Assembly (NCBI RefSeq): GCF_002156875.1
Contig: NZ_NCSY01000001.1
Coordinates: 310,001 to 374,000, forward strand
DNA: 64,000 nt
Origin: Bacillus sp. EAC
Lineage (GTDB): Bacteria > Bacillota > Bacilli > Bacillales > Bacillaceae_G
Direction: 5' to 3'
This document shows positions 43,794 through 52,962 of the stretch, piece by piece. Below the pieces are notes generated by a model. The model worked only from the letters and a program-made list of their open reading frames with translations. It searched no databases and was not told the DNA's origin. Every line of letters starts with the position of its first letter. Position 1 is the first letter of the stretch. A program made the translations under genes and the position numbers.

Positions 43794-44972
43794 TTAAACG
43801 AATTGGCCTACTTTTACATGTCCTTTTAAAAGATTTCTTGAGATGATTAAACGTTGAATTTCATCCGTGCCATCATAAATTCGCCATAGTCTTGCTTCAC
43901 GATACCATCTTTCAATTGGTAGTTCTTTTGTGTAACCAATTCCGCCATGAATTTGAAGTACACGGTCGACTACTCTATTTCCCATATTTGATCCATATAA
44001 TTTCGCAACTGAAGCTAAATGTCGATTATCTTCACCTTGGTCTAAAGTAAATGCTGCATTTAAAACTAGCCATCTTGCTGCTTCTATTTCAACAGCAGAA
44101 TCTGCAATTTGCCACTGTATTGCTTGTCGTTCTGCAATTGGCTTTCCAAATGTTTCTCTTTCCTTTGAATAATCAATAGCCATTTGTAATAATCTTTCTG
44201 CAGCTCCAACAGCTTGTGCTCCTACGATCCATCTAGCAAAACCAATCCATTCAAGACCTAGGTTATATCCACCGTTTAATTCACCTAAAATATTTTCTTC
44301 AGGCACACGGACAATGTCAAAAACTAATCCCGCTGGCCCCCATTCGCCCATTGTATGAATATACTCAGATTTCCAGCCCATTTCTCGATCGACAATAAAG
44401 CACGTTACGCCATCTCTACCAGCTGTTTTTTGATGTTTTTCTTTATCTGTAATTGCAATAGCCATAACAAAATCTGCCTCATTACCACCTGTAATAAATG
44501 TTTTCTCTCCATTTAAAATCCATTCATTTCCAACTTTAACAGCAGTCATTTTAATATTTTGAGTGTCAGACCCTGCATTAGGTTCTGTCATTGCAAAACA
44601 AGATTTTTTTTCACCATTAATTGTAGGGATCAAGTATTTTTGCTTTTGCTCATCATTAGCATAAAATAGAATATTATCAGCGAAACCACCAAATCTAAAA
44701 GGAACAAATGTTTTTGCCACTTCCATATAAATAATCGCAAGCATCATTTGCCCTAAATCAGCTCCACCGTATTCTGCAGGTGTATTAATACCCCAGAAGC
44801 CAGCCTCTTTTGCTTTTAGCTGAAGCTCTCTTATCTTTTCCGAATCTAGACTAGGTCTACCTTCTCTTTCATTTCGAAGAACTTCATTTTCTAATGGAAT
44901 TAATTCCTTCTCAACAAATTTTCGGATTGTTTTTTGAATCATTCGTTGCTCATCAGTCAAGCGTAAATGCAT
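43794..44972 (-). CDS. Acyl-CoA dehydrogenase
   Basis: A 392-residue FAD-dependent acyl-CoA dehydrogenase. The N-terminal helical domain starts LRLTDEQRMIQKTIRKFVEKE; the beta domain has CFAMTEPNAGSD and WILNGEKTFITGG; the C-terminal domain has RETFGKPIAERQAIQW, QIHGGIGYTKELPIERW and RIYDGTDEIQRLII. The position equivalent to the catalytic Glu of MCAD (IYEGT) is Asp here, which is seen in several subfamilies and bears on its reaction. GGAGG precedes the ATG. It is in the operon of unit 1. Confidence 0.88.
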   Translation of the reverse strand: MHLRLTDEQRMIQKTIRKFVEKELIPLENEVLRNEREGRPSLDSEKIRELQLKAKEAGFWGINTPAEYGGADLGQMMLAIIYMEVAKTFVPFRFGGFADNILFYANDEQKQKYLIPTINGEKKSCFAMTEPNAGSDTQNIKMTAVKVGNEWILNGEKTFITGGNEADFVMAIAITDKEKHQKTAGRDGVTCFIVDREMGWKSEYIHTMGEWGPAGLVFDIVRVPEENILGELNGGYNLGLEWIGFARWIVGAQAVGAAERLLQMAIDYSKERETFGKPIAERQAIQWQIADSAVEIEAARWLVLNAAFTLDQGEDNRHLASVAKLYGSNMGNRVVDRVLQIHGGIGYTKELPIERWYREARLWRIYDGTDEIQRLIISRNLLKGHVKVGQFV

Positions 44973-45027
44973 TTAAATTCCTCCGTTTCGTATTTGTTAA
45001 CATCGACTTATTAAATAATTCCTTAAA

Positions 45028-46008
45028 TTAGTTTTTAGGATCTAAAATTACCTTCCCCACTGTTTTTCTTGCTTGCAAAATTGTATGAACATTTGCAGCT
45101 TCACTAAGTGGAAATACTTCTCCAATCGTAATTTGCAACTTACCATTTGCTACATAAGTAAATAACTCTTCTAAACTATCTTTTATTAGTTCAGTTCTTC
45201 TCAATAATGGTGGTAGGAAAAATCCAATAACTGATTGATTTTTTTCCATTAAAGATGATGGGTAAAACTTACTTTGTTGTCCACTTGCTACTCCATAAAT
45301 GATTAATCTTCCAAAGTAGGCTAAGCATTTTAATGTTTTATAAAAAACATCTCCACCAGCCATTTCAAGTGCTACATCAACACCTTTTCCGTCTGTAGCT
45401 TCAAGAACCTTTTCTTCCCAGCCTTCTTCTGTATAGTTGATTAATACATCAGCTCCCATTTGTTTCGCAAGCTTTAGCTTTTCTTCAGTACTTGCTGTTG
45501 CTATCACTTTTTTAGCTCCGAAAATCTTCGCTAGTTGGACTGCCAATGTGCCAACACCGCCCGCTGCTGCATGAATTAATACCGTTTCACCCGGTTTTAA
45601 CATGCCCATCGTTTTTAAAATATGATAAGCACTCAATCCTTGTACTGGTAATGCTGCAGCTATTTTAAAATCTAATTCGTCAGGTAGAATTATGATAGAG
45701 CGTTCATCAGAAATGGCAAACTCCGCATAGCCACCTGATTCGATCATCGTAACAACTCGTTCTCCAGGTTTTACAGTCGTTACGTTTTCTCCAATTTCAA
45801 CTACAATTCCAGCTACTTCTGCACCAGGTATATACGGTAAATATGTTTTTACTACATATTGACCTTCTCTTCTAGCCGTATCAGCATAATTTACAGCCGA
45901 AGCGTATACTTCAATCAATACTTCTCTACCATTTGGGGTTGGTTTCTCTAGTTCAACCCTCTCTAATACTTCAGGTCCACCAAATTGTTTAAATTGAATT
46001 GCTTTCAT
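45028..46008 (-). CDS. NADPH:quinone oxidoreductase family protein
   Basis: A 326-residue MDR protein of the QOR type. It has YASAVNYADTARREGQY, PYIPGAEVAG, and the NADP-binding HAAAGGVGTLAVQLAK (about 146-161). No zinc-binding residues. In acyl-CoA clusters such proteins can act as enoyl-CoA or enone reductases; this may be its role here, though the sequence does not prove it. GGAGG precedes the ATG; it is spaced 19 bp from the enoyl-CoA hydratase gene upstream. Confidence 0.83.
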   Translation of the reverse strand: MKAIQFKQFGGPEVLERVELEKPTPNGREVLIEVYASAVNYADTARREGQYVVKTYLPYIPGAEVAGIVVEIGENVTTVKPGERVVTMIESGGYAEFAISDERSIIILPDELDFKIAAALPVQGLSAYHILKTMGMLKPGETVLIHAAAGGVGTLAVQLAKIFGAKKVIATASTEEKLKLAKQMGADVLINYTEEGWEEKVLEATDGKGVDVALEMAGGDVFYKTLKCLAYFGRLIIYGVASGQQSKFYPSSLMEKNQSVIGFFLPPLLRRTELIKDSLEELFTYVANGKLQITIGEVFPLSEAANVHTILQARKTVGKVILDPKN

Positions 46009-46026
46009 TTTCTACCTCCATAAATG

Positions 46027-46806
46027 TTATTTTCCAACAAAGGATGGTTTTCTTTTTTCCTTAAATGCCGCTACTCCCTCTTGATGGTCTTCTGATGTTA
46101 TCATTAAAGGTTGAGTAATTCTTTCTAGTTCAAGCATTTCATCTAATGTAGATGTGAATGATTGATTAATTAATTTTTTCATCATTCCATTTGCTCTTCC
46201 CGGTCCAGCTGCAATCTTAGCAGCAAATTTTTTAGTTTCTTCTATTAATTCTTCAGATGAAACCAATAAGTTAACTACACCTAATTGATGCATCCTTTCA
46301 CCCGAAACTGGTTCTGCAGTAAAAAAGAGTTGTTTGGCTAAATGAGGGCCAATTATTCTTGGCAAGAAATATGAACCACCACCATCTGAAATCAAACCAA
46401 CTTGCGAAAAACTAAGAGCGAATTTACTATCGTCTGAAGCTATAATTAAGTCACAAGCCAATGCCAAATTAAATCCAGCTCCGGCAGCAAATCCATGAAC
46501 TGAGGCAATAACTGGTTTTTCACAATCTCTAATCGCTTTAATACAATTATTTAGAACACCTATATGTTCATAAACTTCAGTTGCGGTCGCCTTCCCCATT
46601 GTTTTAACATCGCCACCAGCACAAAATGAACGACCAGCTCCTGAAATAATAATCGCTTTAATCTGCGAATTACTCCCTGCAGCTTTAAGTGCGTCAATCA
46701 ATCCATTCAACATCTCTAAATCAAAAGAATTCAGACTTTCTGGTCTATTTAATTTAAGTGATAGTATACGGTCTTTCACATCAATAATTAACGAACCATT
46801 TGACAT
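46027..46806 (-). CDS. Enoyl-CoA hydratase/isomerase (crotonase family)
   Basis: A 259-residue crotonase. The oxyanion-hole segments are SGAGRSFCAGGDVKTMG (about 55-71) and SVHGFAAGAGFNLALACD (about 102-119), and SQVGLISDGGGSYFLPR follows. One of the two catalytic glutamates of classical hydratases is replaced (ISDGGG rather than E-x-x-x-G), so an isomerase or other crotonase activity is possible. AAAGGAG precedes the ATG. Confidence 0.85.
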   Translation of the reverse strand: MSNGSLIIDVKDRILSLKLNRPESLNSFDLEMLNGLIDALKAAGSNSQIKAIIISGAGRSFCAGGDVKTMGKATATEVYEHIGVLNNCIKAIRDCEKPVIASVHGFAAGAGFNLALACDLIIASDDSKFALSFSQVGLISDGGGSYFLPRIIGPHLAKQLFFTAEPVSGERMHQLGVVNLLVSSEELIEETKKFAAKIAAGPGRANGMMKKLINQSFTSTLDEMLELERITQPLMITSEDHQEGVAAFKEKRKPSFVGK

Positions 46807-46830
46807 ATCGATCGCTCCTTTTATTTCAAT

Positions 46831-47898
46831 CTAGTTAAATGCTACATTATGACTTAGTGTAATTAACGATTTTGCAAATTTATCAAATTGAGCAAAGCGT
46901 TGGTCATTTGTTTGTCCCAATTTATACCTGTAAAAAATTTGCTGAACAATTACAGCTAATTTGAAATAGGCAAATGCTAAATAAAAATTAATTTTAGTAA
47001 CGTCTCTACCACTCTTTTTCGCATATTCATTTATAAATTCATTTCTCGTCATAAACCCATTACAAATTGTAACTGGCGGATTTCCAAGACCGAATTTTAG
47101 TAAATCAGGATCATCCTCCTGAATCCAATAACTCATTGCAACTCCTAAATCAGCAAGTGGATCCCCAATCGTAGTCATCTCCCAATCGAATAAACCAATC
47201 ATCTCTTTTAAATCATGACTAAACATTGAATTATTTAGTTTAAAGTCATAATGAATAATTGTTGATTCATGTTTTTTTGGTACTTGTATTTGAAGCCAGT
47301 TCATCAGTTGTTCAACTTCTTTAATATCACTTGTTTTTGCTCGATTATATCTAGAAATCCAACCACTAACTTGTCTTTCCATAAAATTTTCAGGTTTACT
47401 TATTTCTAAGAGATTTGTTTTTTGATAGTCAATTGAATGCAATTCAACTAATTTATTAACCATTATGTTTGAAATAAAAGCACATTCCTGTTCAGTTACT
47501 TTAAGATGTTCAGGAAAAGCAGTATCAAATACTTCTCCAAGTTTTCGTTCCATAATAAAAAATGGACTCCCAACAATTGATTCATCCTCAGAAAAAATAA
47601 TTGGTTTAGGTGCAGCAGAAAAATGAGGATGAATTTCTGTTAAAATTCTAAATTCTCTTTTCATATCATGCGCTTTAGGTGCAACTGGTCCATGAGGGGG
47701 TCTTCTAAGTACCGCTTCCCACTTACCTACTTTTAGTAAATAGGTTAAATTTGAATGTCCCGCAGAAAATTGACGAATTGTTAATTCACCAGAAGGTAGG
47801 TCCATTAAGTTTTCTACCAAAAAGTTATGTAAAACTGAAAGGTTTAACTCTTCACCTTTTCTCACTTGTATTGTTTCAAGTTCAAGTTTTTCTGCCAT
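46831..47898 (-). CDS. APH-family phosphotransferase, ACAD10/11-type kinase
   Basis: A 355-residue protein of the aminoglycoside phosphotransferase/choline kinase fold. FSAGHSNLTYLLKVG (about 45-59) is the nucleotide loop, VLRRPPHGP the lysine-strand equivalent, IIHYDFKLNNSMF the catalytic Brenner motif, and GLFDWEMTTIGDPLADLG the Mg-binding DWE motif followed by the usual ATIGDPLADL. It matches the kinase half of eukaryotic ACAD10/ACAD11 and the LvaA kinase of levulinate degraders, which phosphorylate 4-hydroxyacyl-CoA. Antibiotic resistance is unlikely given the neighbours. GGAGG precedes the ATG. It lies 33 bp after the thioesterase gene. Confidence 0.82.
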   Translation of the reverse strand: MAEKLELETIQVRKGEELNLSVLHNFLVENLMDLPSGELTIRQFSAGHSNLTYLLKVGKWEAVLRRPPHGPVAPKAHDMKREFRILTEIHPHFSAAPKPIIFSEDESIVGSPFFIMERKLGEVFDTAFPEHLKVTEQECAFISNIMVNKLVELHSIDYQKTNLLEISKPENFMERQVSGWISRYNRAKTSDIKEVEQLMNWLQIQVPKKHESTIIHYDFKLNNSMFSHDLKEMIGLFDWEMTTIGDPLADLGVAMSYWIQEDDPDLLKFGLGNPPVTICNGFMTRNEFINEYAKKSGRDVTKINFYLAFAYFKLAVIVQQIFYRYKLGQTNDQRFAQFDKFAKSLITLSHNVAFN

Positions 47899-47931
47899 AT
47901 CAGCCCTCCGTTATTAAGAAAATTCAGATTA

Positions 47932-48330
47932 TTAATCTCGTAAATGGTTATTCAATTGAACTCTAAAAATTTCTGGTATTTCTTCACTTCGTTGCTCTTT
48001 AAAATTAAAGTAAACAATGATGGCATTTCCTTTTGCTATTAATTGGTCTGATTCTCCACATTTAATCTCATGCTCAAGGTGAAAACTCTTGCTTCCAACC
48101 TTTGTAATATACGTTGAAACAGTTAGTTTCTGATTAAAGTGTCCTTGATTAATAAAATCACATTTTGTAGAAGCTAATATAAAATTCCAATCTTGTAATT
48201 TCATTCCATATCCAAGAGATTGGAAAAATTTTATTCGTGCTTCCTCTAGATAGATAAAATAACTTGTATTATTTATATGACCTAGTGCATCCGTTTCACA
48301 AAACCTTGCTGTTATCGTAAATTGTTCCAT
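47932..48330 (-). CDS. Acyl-CoA thioesterase (4HBT hot-dog family)
   Basis: A 132-residue thioesterase. The 4-hydroxybenzoyl-CoA thioesterase signature ETDALGHINNTSYF (catalytic Asp and the G-H-x-N-N loop) is at residues 10-23, followed by YLEEARIKFF. GGTAGTGG precedes ATG 48328-48330; the upstream 12-codon extension is dropped. First gene of unit 1, whose promoter region carries TetR operator 1. Confidence 0.85.
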   Translation of the reverse strand: MEQFTITARFCETDALGHINNTSYFIYLEEARIKFFQSLGYGMKLQDWNFILASTKCDFINQGHFNQKLTVSTYITKVGSKSFHLEHEIKCGESDQLIAKGNAIIVYFNFKEQRSEEIPEIFRVQLNNHLRD

Positions 48331-48374
48331 TTTATCCACTACCTTTCTATTAAAATAGAAAATCAAATGATAAA

Positions 48375-48392
48375 ATACTAACTAGTCGGTAT
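48375..48392. promoter_or_regulatory. TetR operator 1
   Basis: ATACTAACTAGTCGGTAT, an 18-bp near-perfect palindrome (centre CTAG), 45 bp before the thioesterase start. Two more copies are found at 52930-52947 and 54607-54624. A possible promoter TTACAT-18-TATCAT on the minus strand has the operator in its spacer. Confidence 0.75.
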
Positions 48393-48411
48393 GTAATATA
48401 GTATGGAATAA

Positions 48412-48437
48412 TGTAGGAGAGTATTACATCTCCCACA
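48412..48437 (-). terminator. Weak hairpin after the tetR gene
   Basis: TGTAGGAGA and TCTCCCACA pair with one mismatch around an 8-base loop, just after the regulator's stop. The T run is poor, so it may be only a partial terminator. Confidence 0.4.
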
Positions 48438-48438
48438 C

Positions 48439-49002
48439 TCAATTCTCGATTCCTTTAAAGACCATCTCTGTAAATATCTTTGCTAACTCATAGTCATTCT
48501 TGCTACCGGCTGGATTAAACCATTGATAACTCCAATTTGTTATACCTAAAATTCCAAATGTAATTAATGGAACATCTAAATCAGATCGTAAATCTCCATT
48601 TTCAATACCTTCTTTTAATAATCTTTCAATATTGAAACGATATTGATCTCTTTTTGGATCAATTTTTTCAAGGCTTTCAGGATTTAAATGTCTCATCTCT
48701 CTAAAAAAAACTTTAGCGCTTGCACCTTGTTTTTTTATATCAAGTAATGAAAGATGGATTATATCAAGTAACTTATCTTTAAAACTCTTGGAATCATCAT
48801 ATAAAATAACTTCTTGTTTACTTAATAAATCATCAATATATCGTAAATGGATCTCCTTTAATAACTCTTCTTTACTCGAAAAATAATAATAAAAAGTTCC
48901 TTTAGTGACTCCTATTGATTCGACGATATCCTGTATGGAAGTTACTGTGAATCCTTTTTTATCAAATAAATGGATAGCATGTTCTGTTATTTTTTCTTTC
49001 AT
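48439..49002 (-). CDS. TetR-family transcriptional regulator of the acyl-CoA regulon
   Basis: A 187-residue TetR repressor. The N-terminal HTH runs IVESIGVTKGTFYYYFSSKEEL (helices 2-3 at about 26-45); the ligand domain is helical, with TFGILGITNWSYQWF near the end. It resembles fatty-acyl-CoA-responsive regulators of the FadR/PaaR kind. GAGGA lies 7 bp before ATG 49000-49002. It sits between the ligase gene and unit 1, and the three palindromes in this cluster are of TetR type, so it is the obvious regulator. The ligand is probably an acyl-CoA of the pathway. No palindrome lies directly before its own start. Confidence 0.82.
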   Translation of the reverse strand: MKEKITEHAIHLFDKKGFTVTSIQDIVESIGVTKGTFYYYFSSKEELLKEIHLRYIDDLLSKQEVILYDDSKSFKDKLLDIIHLSLLDIKKQGASAKVFFREMRHLNPESLEKIDPKRDQYRFNIERLLKEGIENGDLRSDLDVPLITFGILGITNWSYQWFNPAGSKNDYELAKIFTEMVFKGIEN

Positions 49003-49189
49003 GGGATGTCCTCGCAATCTAAAATTTCAATAGAATTATACCATATTTCCTTTTTTACAATTTCTTTTTAACTGAATATTTAAGAATTTAATGAAAAAGG
49101 TGCGATTTTTCATAATTAGTAAATGGCAGTCCCATGTTAAATCCTATTTTTATTATTTATAGATTATACGATTTGTTCAATCAACCTAT

Positions 49190-50809
49190 TTAAACAGTTT
49201 TTGAACTTTCCGATTCTCTAAGCGCTCTTCTTAAGATTTTGCCTATATTTGTTTTTGGAAGTTGATCACGAAATTCAATTTGACGCGGTATTTTATACGT
49301 TGCTAAATTTCTCTGGCAAAATTCCAAAATATCAGCTTCTGTTGCTGCTTTATCTGATTTCAGTACAAGAACTGCTTTAACTGTTTCTCCTCGATATTCG
49401 TCTGGTACCCCAATTACTACAGCTTCTTGTACACTCGGATGCTCGTATAAAATTTCTTCAATTTCTCTAGGATAAATATTAAAACCACTTGCAATAATCA
49501 TATCCTTCTTTCGATCAACAATCGTGACATATCCTTCTTCATCTACTGAAGCTATATCACCTGTAAATAGCCATCCATCTTTTAATGTATGGGCAGTTTC
49601 TTCTGGCATATTCCAATAGCCTTTCATAATTTGGGGACCTTTAACGATTAACTCACCAACTTCTCCAGTTGGAACTTCTAATTGACCTGTGGCTAAATCC
49701 ACAATTTTATATTCAGTTGAAGGTAAACCAAAACCTACAGTACCAGGTTTTTTCTCAGCAAAGGCAGGGTTACAATGAGTTGTTGGAGATGCTTCAGATA
49801 AGCCGTAACCTTCCAAAATGGTAGCTCCTGTTTTTTGTTCAAACTGATGTAATAATTCGACTGGCATTGGTGCACTTCCACTATTGCAAACCTTTATTGA
49901 ATCAATTCCATATTTCTCCGCTTCAGGATGATTAATAATCGCTACATACATTGTCGGGACTCCCGGAAAAAGTGTAGGCTTTTCATTTTTAATCGTTGTT
50001 AAAACTTCCATTATGTCAAAGCGCGGAAGTATAATTAGTTCATTTGCCATATAGATACAAAAATTCATGCTTATGTTCATTCCATATACATGAAAAAAAG
50101 GAATTACTGATAAACTACGCTCTTTACCAACTTCTATGCTTCCTTTAAAAAACTCTTTTGATTGCATGATGTTTGCTAAAAGGTTCTCATGCGTAAGCAT
50201 TACGCCTTTAGATCTACCTGTTGTACCTCCTGTATATTGGAGTACTGCAATATCTTCTTTTGCATCGATTTCTACTGGAACTACATCCCCATTTCCTTCT
50301 CTTAAGAAATGTTCAAAAAGTGAATCTGATCCAAATGTTTCTTCTGTCTGAGATAAATTTACAACAATAATGTTTTGAAGTTTTGTTTGATTTTGAATTG
50401 ATTTTACAATTGGATATAAACTAGCTAGTACTACAATTGTCTCTGCACCTGAGTCTTTAATAAGATGAAGCAACTCACGCTCAACAGACATAGGATTAAT
50501 TTGAGTTACAATTGCTCCGACTGTTAATATTCCATAATATGAAATGATATATTGCGGACAATTAGGAAGCATAATTGCGACCCTGTCCCCTTTTTGAATA
50601 CCATTTACTTGCAAAGAAGAAGCAAATGCATTGACTGATGAATACAGCTCTTTGTATGTAAATTTTTTATGATAAAATGTCATGCTTGTATGATTTGGGT
50701 ATTGTTCTGATGACTCTTTTAATATTTGGGGAATTGATTTATTAGGAATGATAATTTCGGGTGAAATACCCTCAGGATAATGAGAATGCCAAGATTTAAT
50801 AGAATTCAT
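49190..50809 (-). CDS. Long-chain acyl-CoA ligase (AMP-forming)
   Basis: A 539-residue ANL-superfamily enzyme that activates a carboxylic acid with ATP and CoA. The P-loop is LQYTGGTTGRSKGVMLTHEN, followed by VIPFFHVYGM, EGYGLSEASPTTH, GWLFTGDIA, DRKKDMIIASGFNIYP and the catalytic Lys in LPKTNIGKILRR. The motifs fit medium/long-chain ligases (FadD/LcfB). GGAGG lies before ATG 50807-50809. It follows the SDR gene on the same strand after 72 bp, probably the last structural gene of unit 2. Confidence 0.88.
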   Translation of the reverse strand: MNSIKSWHSHYPEGISPEIIIPNKSIPQILKESSEQYPNHTSMTFYHKKFTYKELYSSVNAFASSLQVNGIQKGDRVAIMLPNCPQYIISYYGILTVGAIVTQINPMSVERELLHLIKDSGAETIVVLASLYPIVKSIQNQTKLQNIIVVNLSQTEETFGSDSLFEHFLREGNGDVVPVEIDAKEDIAVLQYTGGTTGRSKGVMLTHENLLANIMQSKEFFKGSIEVGKERSLSVIPFFHVYGMNISMNFCIYMANELIILPRFDIMEVLTTIKNEKPTLFPGVPTMYVAIINHPEAEKYGIDSIKVCNSGSAPMPVELLHQFEQKTGATILEGYGLSEASPTTHCNPAFAEKKPGTVGFGLPSTEYKIVDLATGQLEVPTGEVGELIVKGPQIMKGYWNMPEETAHTLKDGWLFTGDIASVDEEGYVTIVDRKKDMIIASGFNIYPREIEEILYEHPSVQEAVVIGVPDEYRGETVKAVLVLKSDKAATEADILEFCQRNLATYKIPRQIEFRDQLPKTNIGKILRRALRESESSKTV

Positions 50810-50881
50810 TTTTATAACCTCCAATGTTTATAAAAAACTTAATCTCAAAAAATCTTTTATTTCGTTTAGCATGAGTAACAT

Positions 50882-51634
50882 CTAGAAGATAATTCCGCCC
50901 CCATCTACCGGTAATGTCACCCCGGTGATAAACGATGCTTCATCTGATGCTAAAAATAAAGCAGCTGATGCTACTTCTTCTGGATTACCAATTCGTCCAA
51001 GTGCATTTGCTTTAGATATGATAGGCCATCTACGTTCATCATTTCGCCAAAAATCTATTATACTCGTATCAATAATACCCGGAGCGATGGCATTTACTCT
51101 AACGTTGAACTTCCCGTACTCCAATGCAGCATTTTGAGTTAATAGTACGACACCACCTTTAGAAGCATTGTACGCACTTACGAACTTTTTCCCTTTTAAA
51201 CCTAATAAACTTGAAGTATTAATAATCACTCCACTTCCAGACTTCATTAACTCAGGAATAGCATATTTAATACCTAGGTAGACACTTTTCAAATTAATAT
51301 TCATAACTAAGTCCCATTCAGACTCGTCCAGATCGACACTTCGTACTTCTGAATTACTTATACCAGCATTGTTCATTAAAATATGAATGGCTCCAAAGTG
51401 ATTAACTGTTTCATTAATTAAATTTTGGATACTTTTGCTGTTTCCAACATCTGTTTTTATGAATATCGCTTCTCCATTTTTCTCTTTAATTCTCGCAACT
51501 GTTTCTTCACCTGTCTCCTCATTAATATCAGACACAACCACTTTCGAGCCTTCATTAGCAAATCGAATTGCGGTTGCTCTTCCGATTCCACCGCCACCAC
51601 CTGTAATTACTGATACTTTATTTTGTAGCCTCAT
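50882..51634 (-). CDS. SDR-family oxidoreductase
   Basis: A 250-residue classical SDR with TGGGGGIGRATA (11-22), NNAGIS, and the catalytic ISSL-type NTSSLLG plus YNASKGG (Y153/K157 area), ending in GVTLPVDGGGII. The acidic SDINEETG segment after strand 2 favours NAD. Probably oxidises a hydroxyacyl-CoA or alcohol of the pathway. AGGAGG precedes the ATG; 34 bp separate it from the ACAD10/11-type dehydrogenase gene. Confidence 0.85.
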   Translation of the reverse strand: MRLQNKVSVITGGGGGIGRATAIRFANEGSKVVVSDINEETGEETVARIKEKNGEAIFIKTDVGNSKSIQNLINETVNHFGAIHILMNNAGISNSEVRSVDLDESEWDLVMNINLKSVYLGIKYAIPELMKSGSGVIINTSSLLGLKGKKFVSAYNASKGGVVLLTQNAALEYGKFNVRVNAIAPGIIDTSIIDFWRNDERRWPIISKANALGRIGNPEEVASAALFLASDEASFITGVTLPVDGGGIIF

Positions 51635-51668
51635 TTTTTCCTCCTAGTTTAAAAGGACTAATAGAAAA

Positions 51669-52907
51669 TTATTTTTCAACCGGTGTTAATAATTTTGAAG
51701 ATTGATATTTTCGAAGTTCTAATTTCGCAAGTTGTGCGCGATGAACTTCATCAGGTCCATCCGCTAATCTTAAAGTCCTTGCATTTGCCCATTGCGCTGC
51801 CAAAGTAAAATCATTTGAAACACCTGCAGCACCAAAAGCTTGAATTGCTCGATCAATCACTCGAAGTGCCATAGAAGGAGCAACTACTTTAATCATCGCA
51901 ATTTCTGATTTAGCTTCTTTATTTCCTACAGTATCCATCATAAATGCTGCCTTTAAAGTTAATAATCTAGCTTGTTCAATTTCAATTCGTGAATTAGCAA
52001 TCCATTCTTGAACAACACCTTGATTAGCGATTGGTTTACCGAAAGCTACACGATTTTGTACACGCTTACATAACTCTTCTAGTGCTCGCTCTGCCGCTCC
52101 AATCAATCTCATACAATGATGGATTCTGCCAGGACCTAAGCGACCTTGAGCAATAGCAAACCCTTTCCCTTCACCCCAAATAATATGACTCTTTGGAACT
52201 TTTACATTATTAAATGTAATTTCAGCGTGTCCATGTGGTGCATGATCATAACCAAAAACAGGAAGCATTCTTTCGATTTTTACTCCTGGTGTATTTAAAG
52301 GGACAAGAATCATAGATTGCTGTTCATGACGACTTGCATTAGGATTTGTTTTTCCCATAACAATTGCAATTTTGCAACGAGGATCTCCTGCTCCAGACGA
52401 CCACCATTTTCTTGCATTAATGTTATAGTAATCTCCATCACTTTCAATACTAGCTTCAATATTTGTTGCATCTGAAGAAGCAACTTCAGGCTCAGTCATT
52501 GAGAAACACGAGCGGATTTCTCCATTTAATAAAGGAGTTAGCCATTGACTTTTTTGCTCCTCCGTACCATATCTTTCTAGTACTTCCATGTTTCCAGTAT
52601 CAGGTGCACTACAATTAAATACTTCTGGACCAATTAGTGAGCGACCCATTATTTCACACAATGGTGCATATTCTAAATTTGTTAAACCAGCTCCATATTT
52701 ACTTTGTGGTAAAAATAAATTCCAAAGTCCTTCTTGCTTCGCTTTTGCTTTTAATTCTTCAATAATTGGTGGTATATCACTCCATCGTGATTCTTGTTCG
52801 TTTAATTGCTTTTCAAATAGTTCTTCATTCGAATACACATAGTTCTCCATAAATTTTGTTAGTTTTTGTTGTAGTTCTTGAACTTTTGGTGAATATAAAA
52901 AATCCAT
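51669..52907 (-). CDS. Acyl-CoA dehydrogenase, ACAD10/11-FadE2 type
   Basis: About 412 residues. Domain order is the usual helical-beta-helical. [17 protein letters not shown] and [21 protein letters not shown] are distinctive of the ACAD10/11 and FadE2 branch, as is the C-terminal [11 protein letters not shown] and [12 protein letters not shown], with Asp where classical dehydrogenases have the catalytic Glu. In eukaryotes this domain is fused to an APH kinase and removes phosphate from 4-phosphoacyl-CoA. Here the kinase is a separate gene (46831-47898). ATG 52905-52907 is favoured because AAGGGA lies upstream within the extended frame. First gene of unit 2, directly behind TetR operator 2. 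Confidence 0.87.
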   Translation of the reverse strand: MDFLYSPKVQELQQKLTKFMENYVYSNEELFEKQLNEQESRWSDIPPIIEELKAKAKQEGLWNLFLPQSKYGAGLTNLEYAPLCEIMGRSLIGPEVFNCSAPDTGNMEVLERYGTEEQKSQWLTPLLNGEIRSCFSMTEPEVASSDATNIEASIESDGDYYNINARKWWSSGAGDPRCKIAIVMGKTNPNASRHEQQSMILVPLNTPGVKIERMLPVFGYDHAPHGHAEITFNNVKVPKSHIIWGEGKGFAIAQGRLGPGRIHHCMRLIGAAERALEELCKRVQNRVAFGKPIANQGVVQEWIANSRIEIEQARLLTLKAAFMMDTVGNKEAKSEIAMIKVVAPSMALRVIDRAIQAFGAAGVSNDFTLAAQWANARTLRLADGPDEVHRAQLAKLELRKYQSSKLLTPVEK

Positions 52908-52929
52908 GAAATCAAATCCCTTCATTAAC

Positions 52930-52947
52930 ATACTAACTAGTTGGTAT
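52930..52947. promoter_or_regulatory. TetR operator 2
   Basis: ATACTAACTAGTTGGTAT, differing from operator 1 at one position, 23 bp before the ATG of the ACAD10/11-type gene and just after the ComB-like gene. A possible promoter TTACTC-17-TATGTT on the minus strand overlaps it. Confidence 0.75.
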
Positions 52948-52962
52948 AAGAGTAATAGAATG

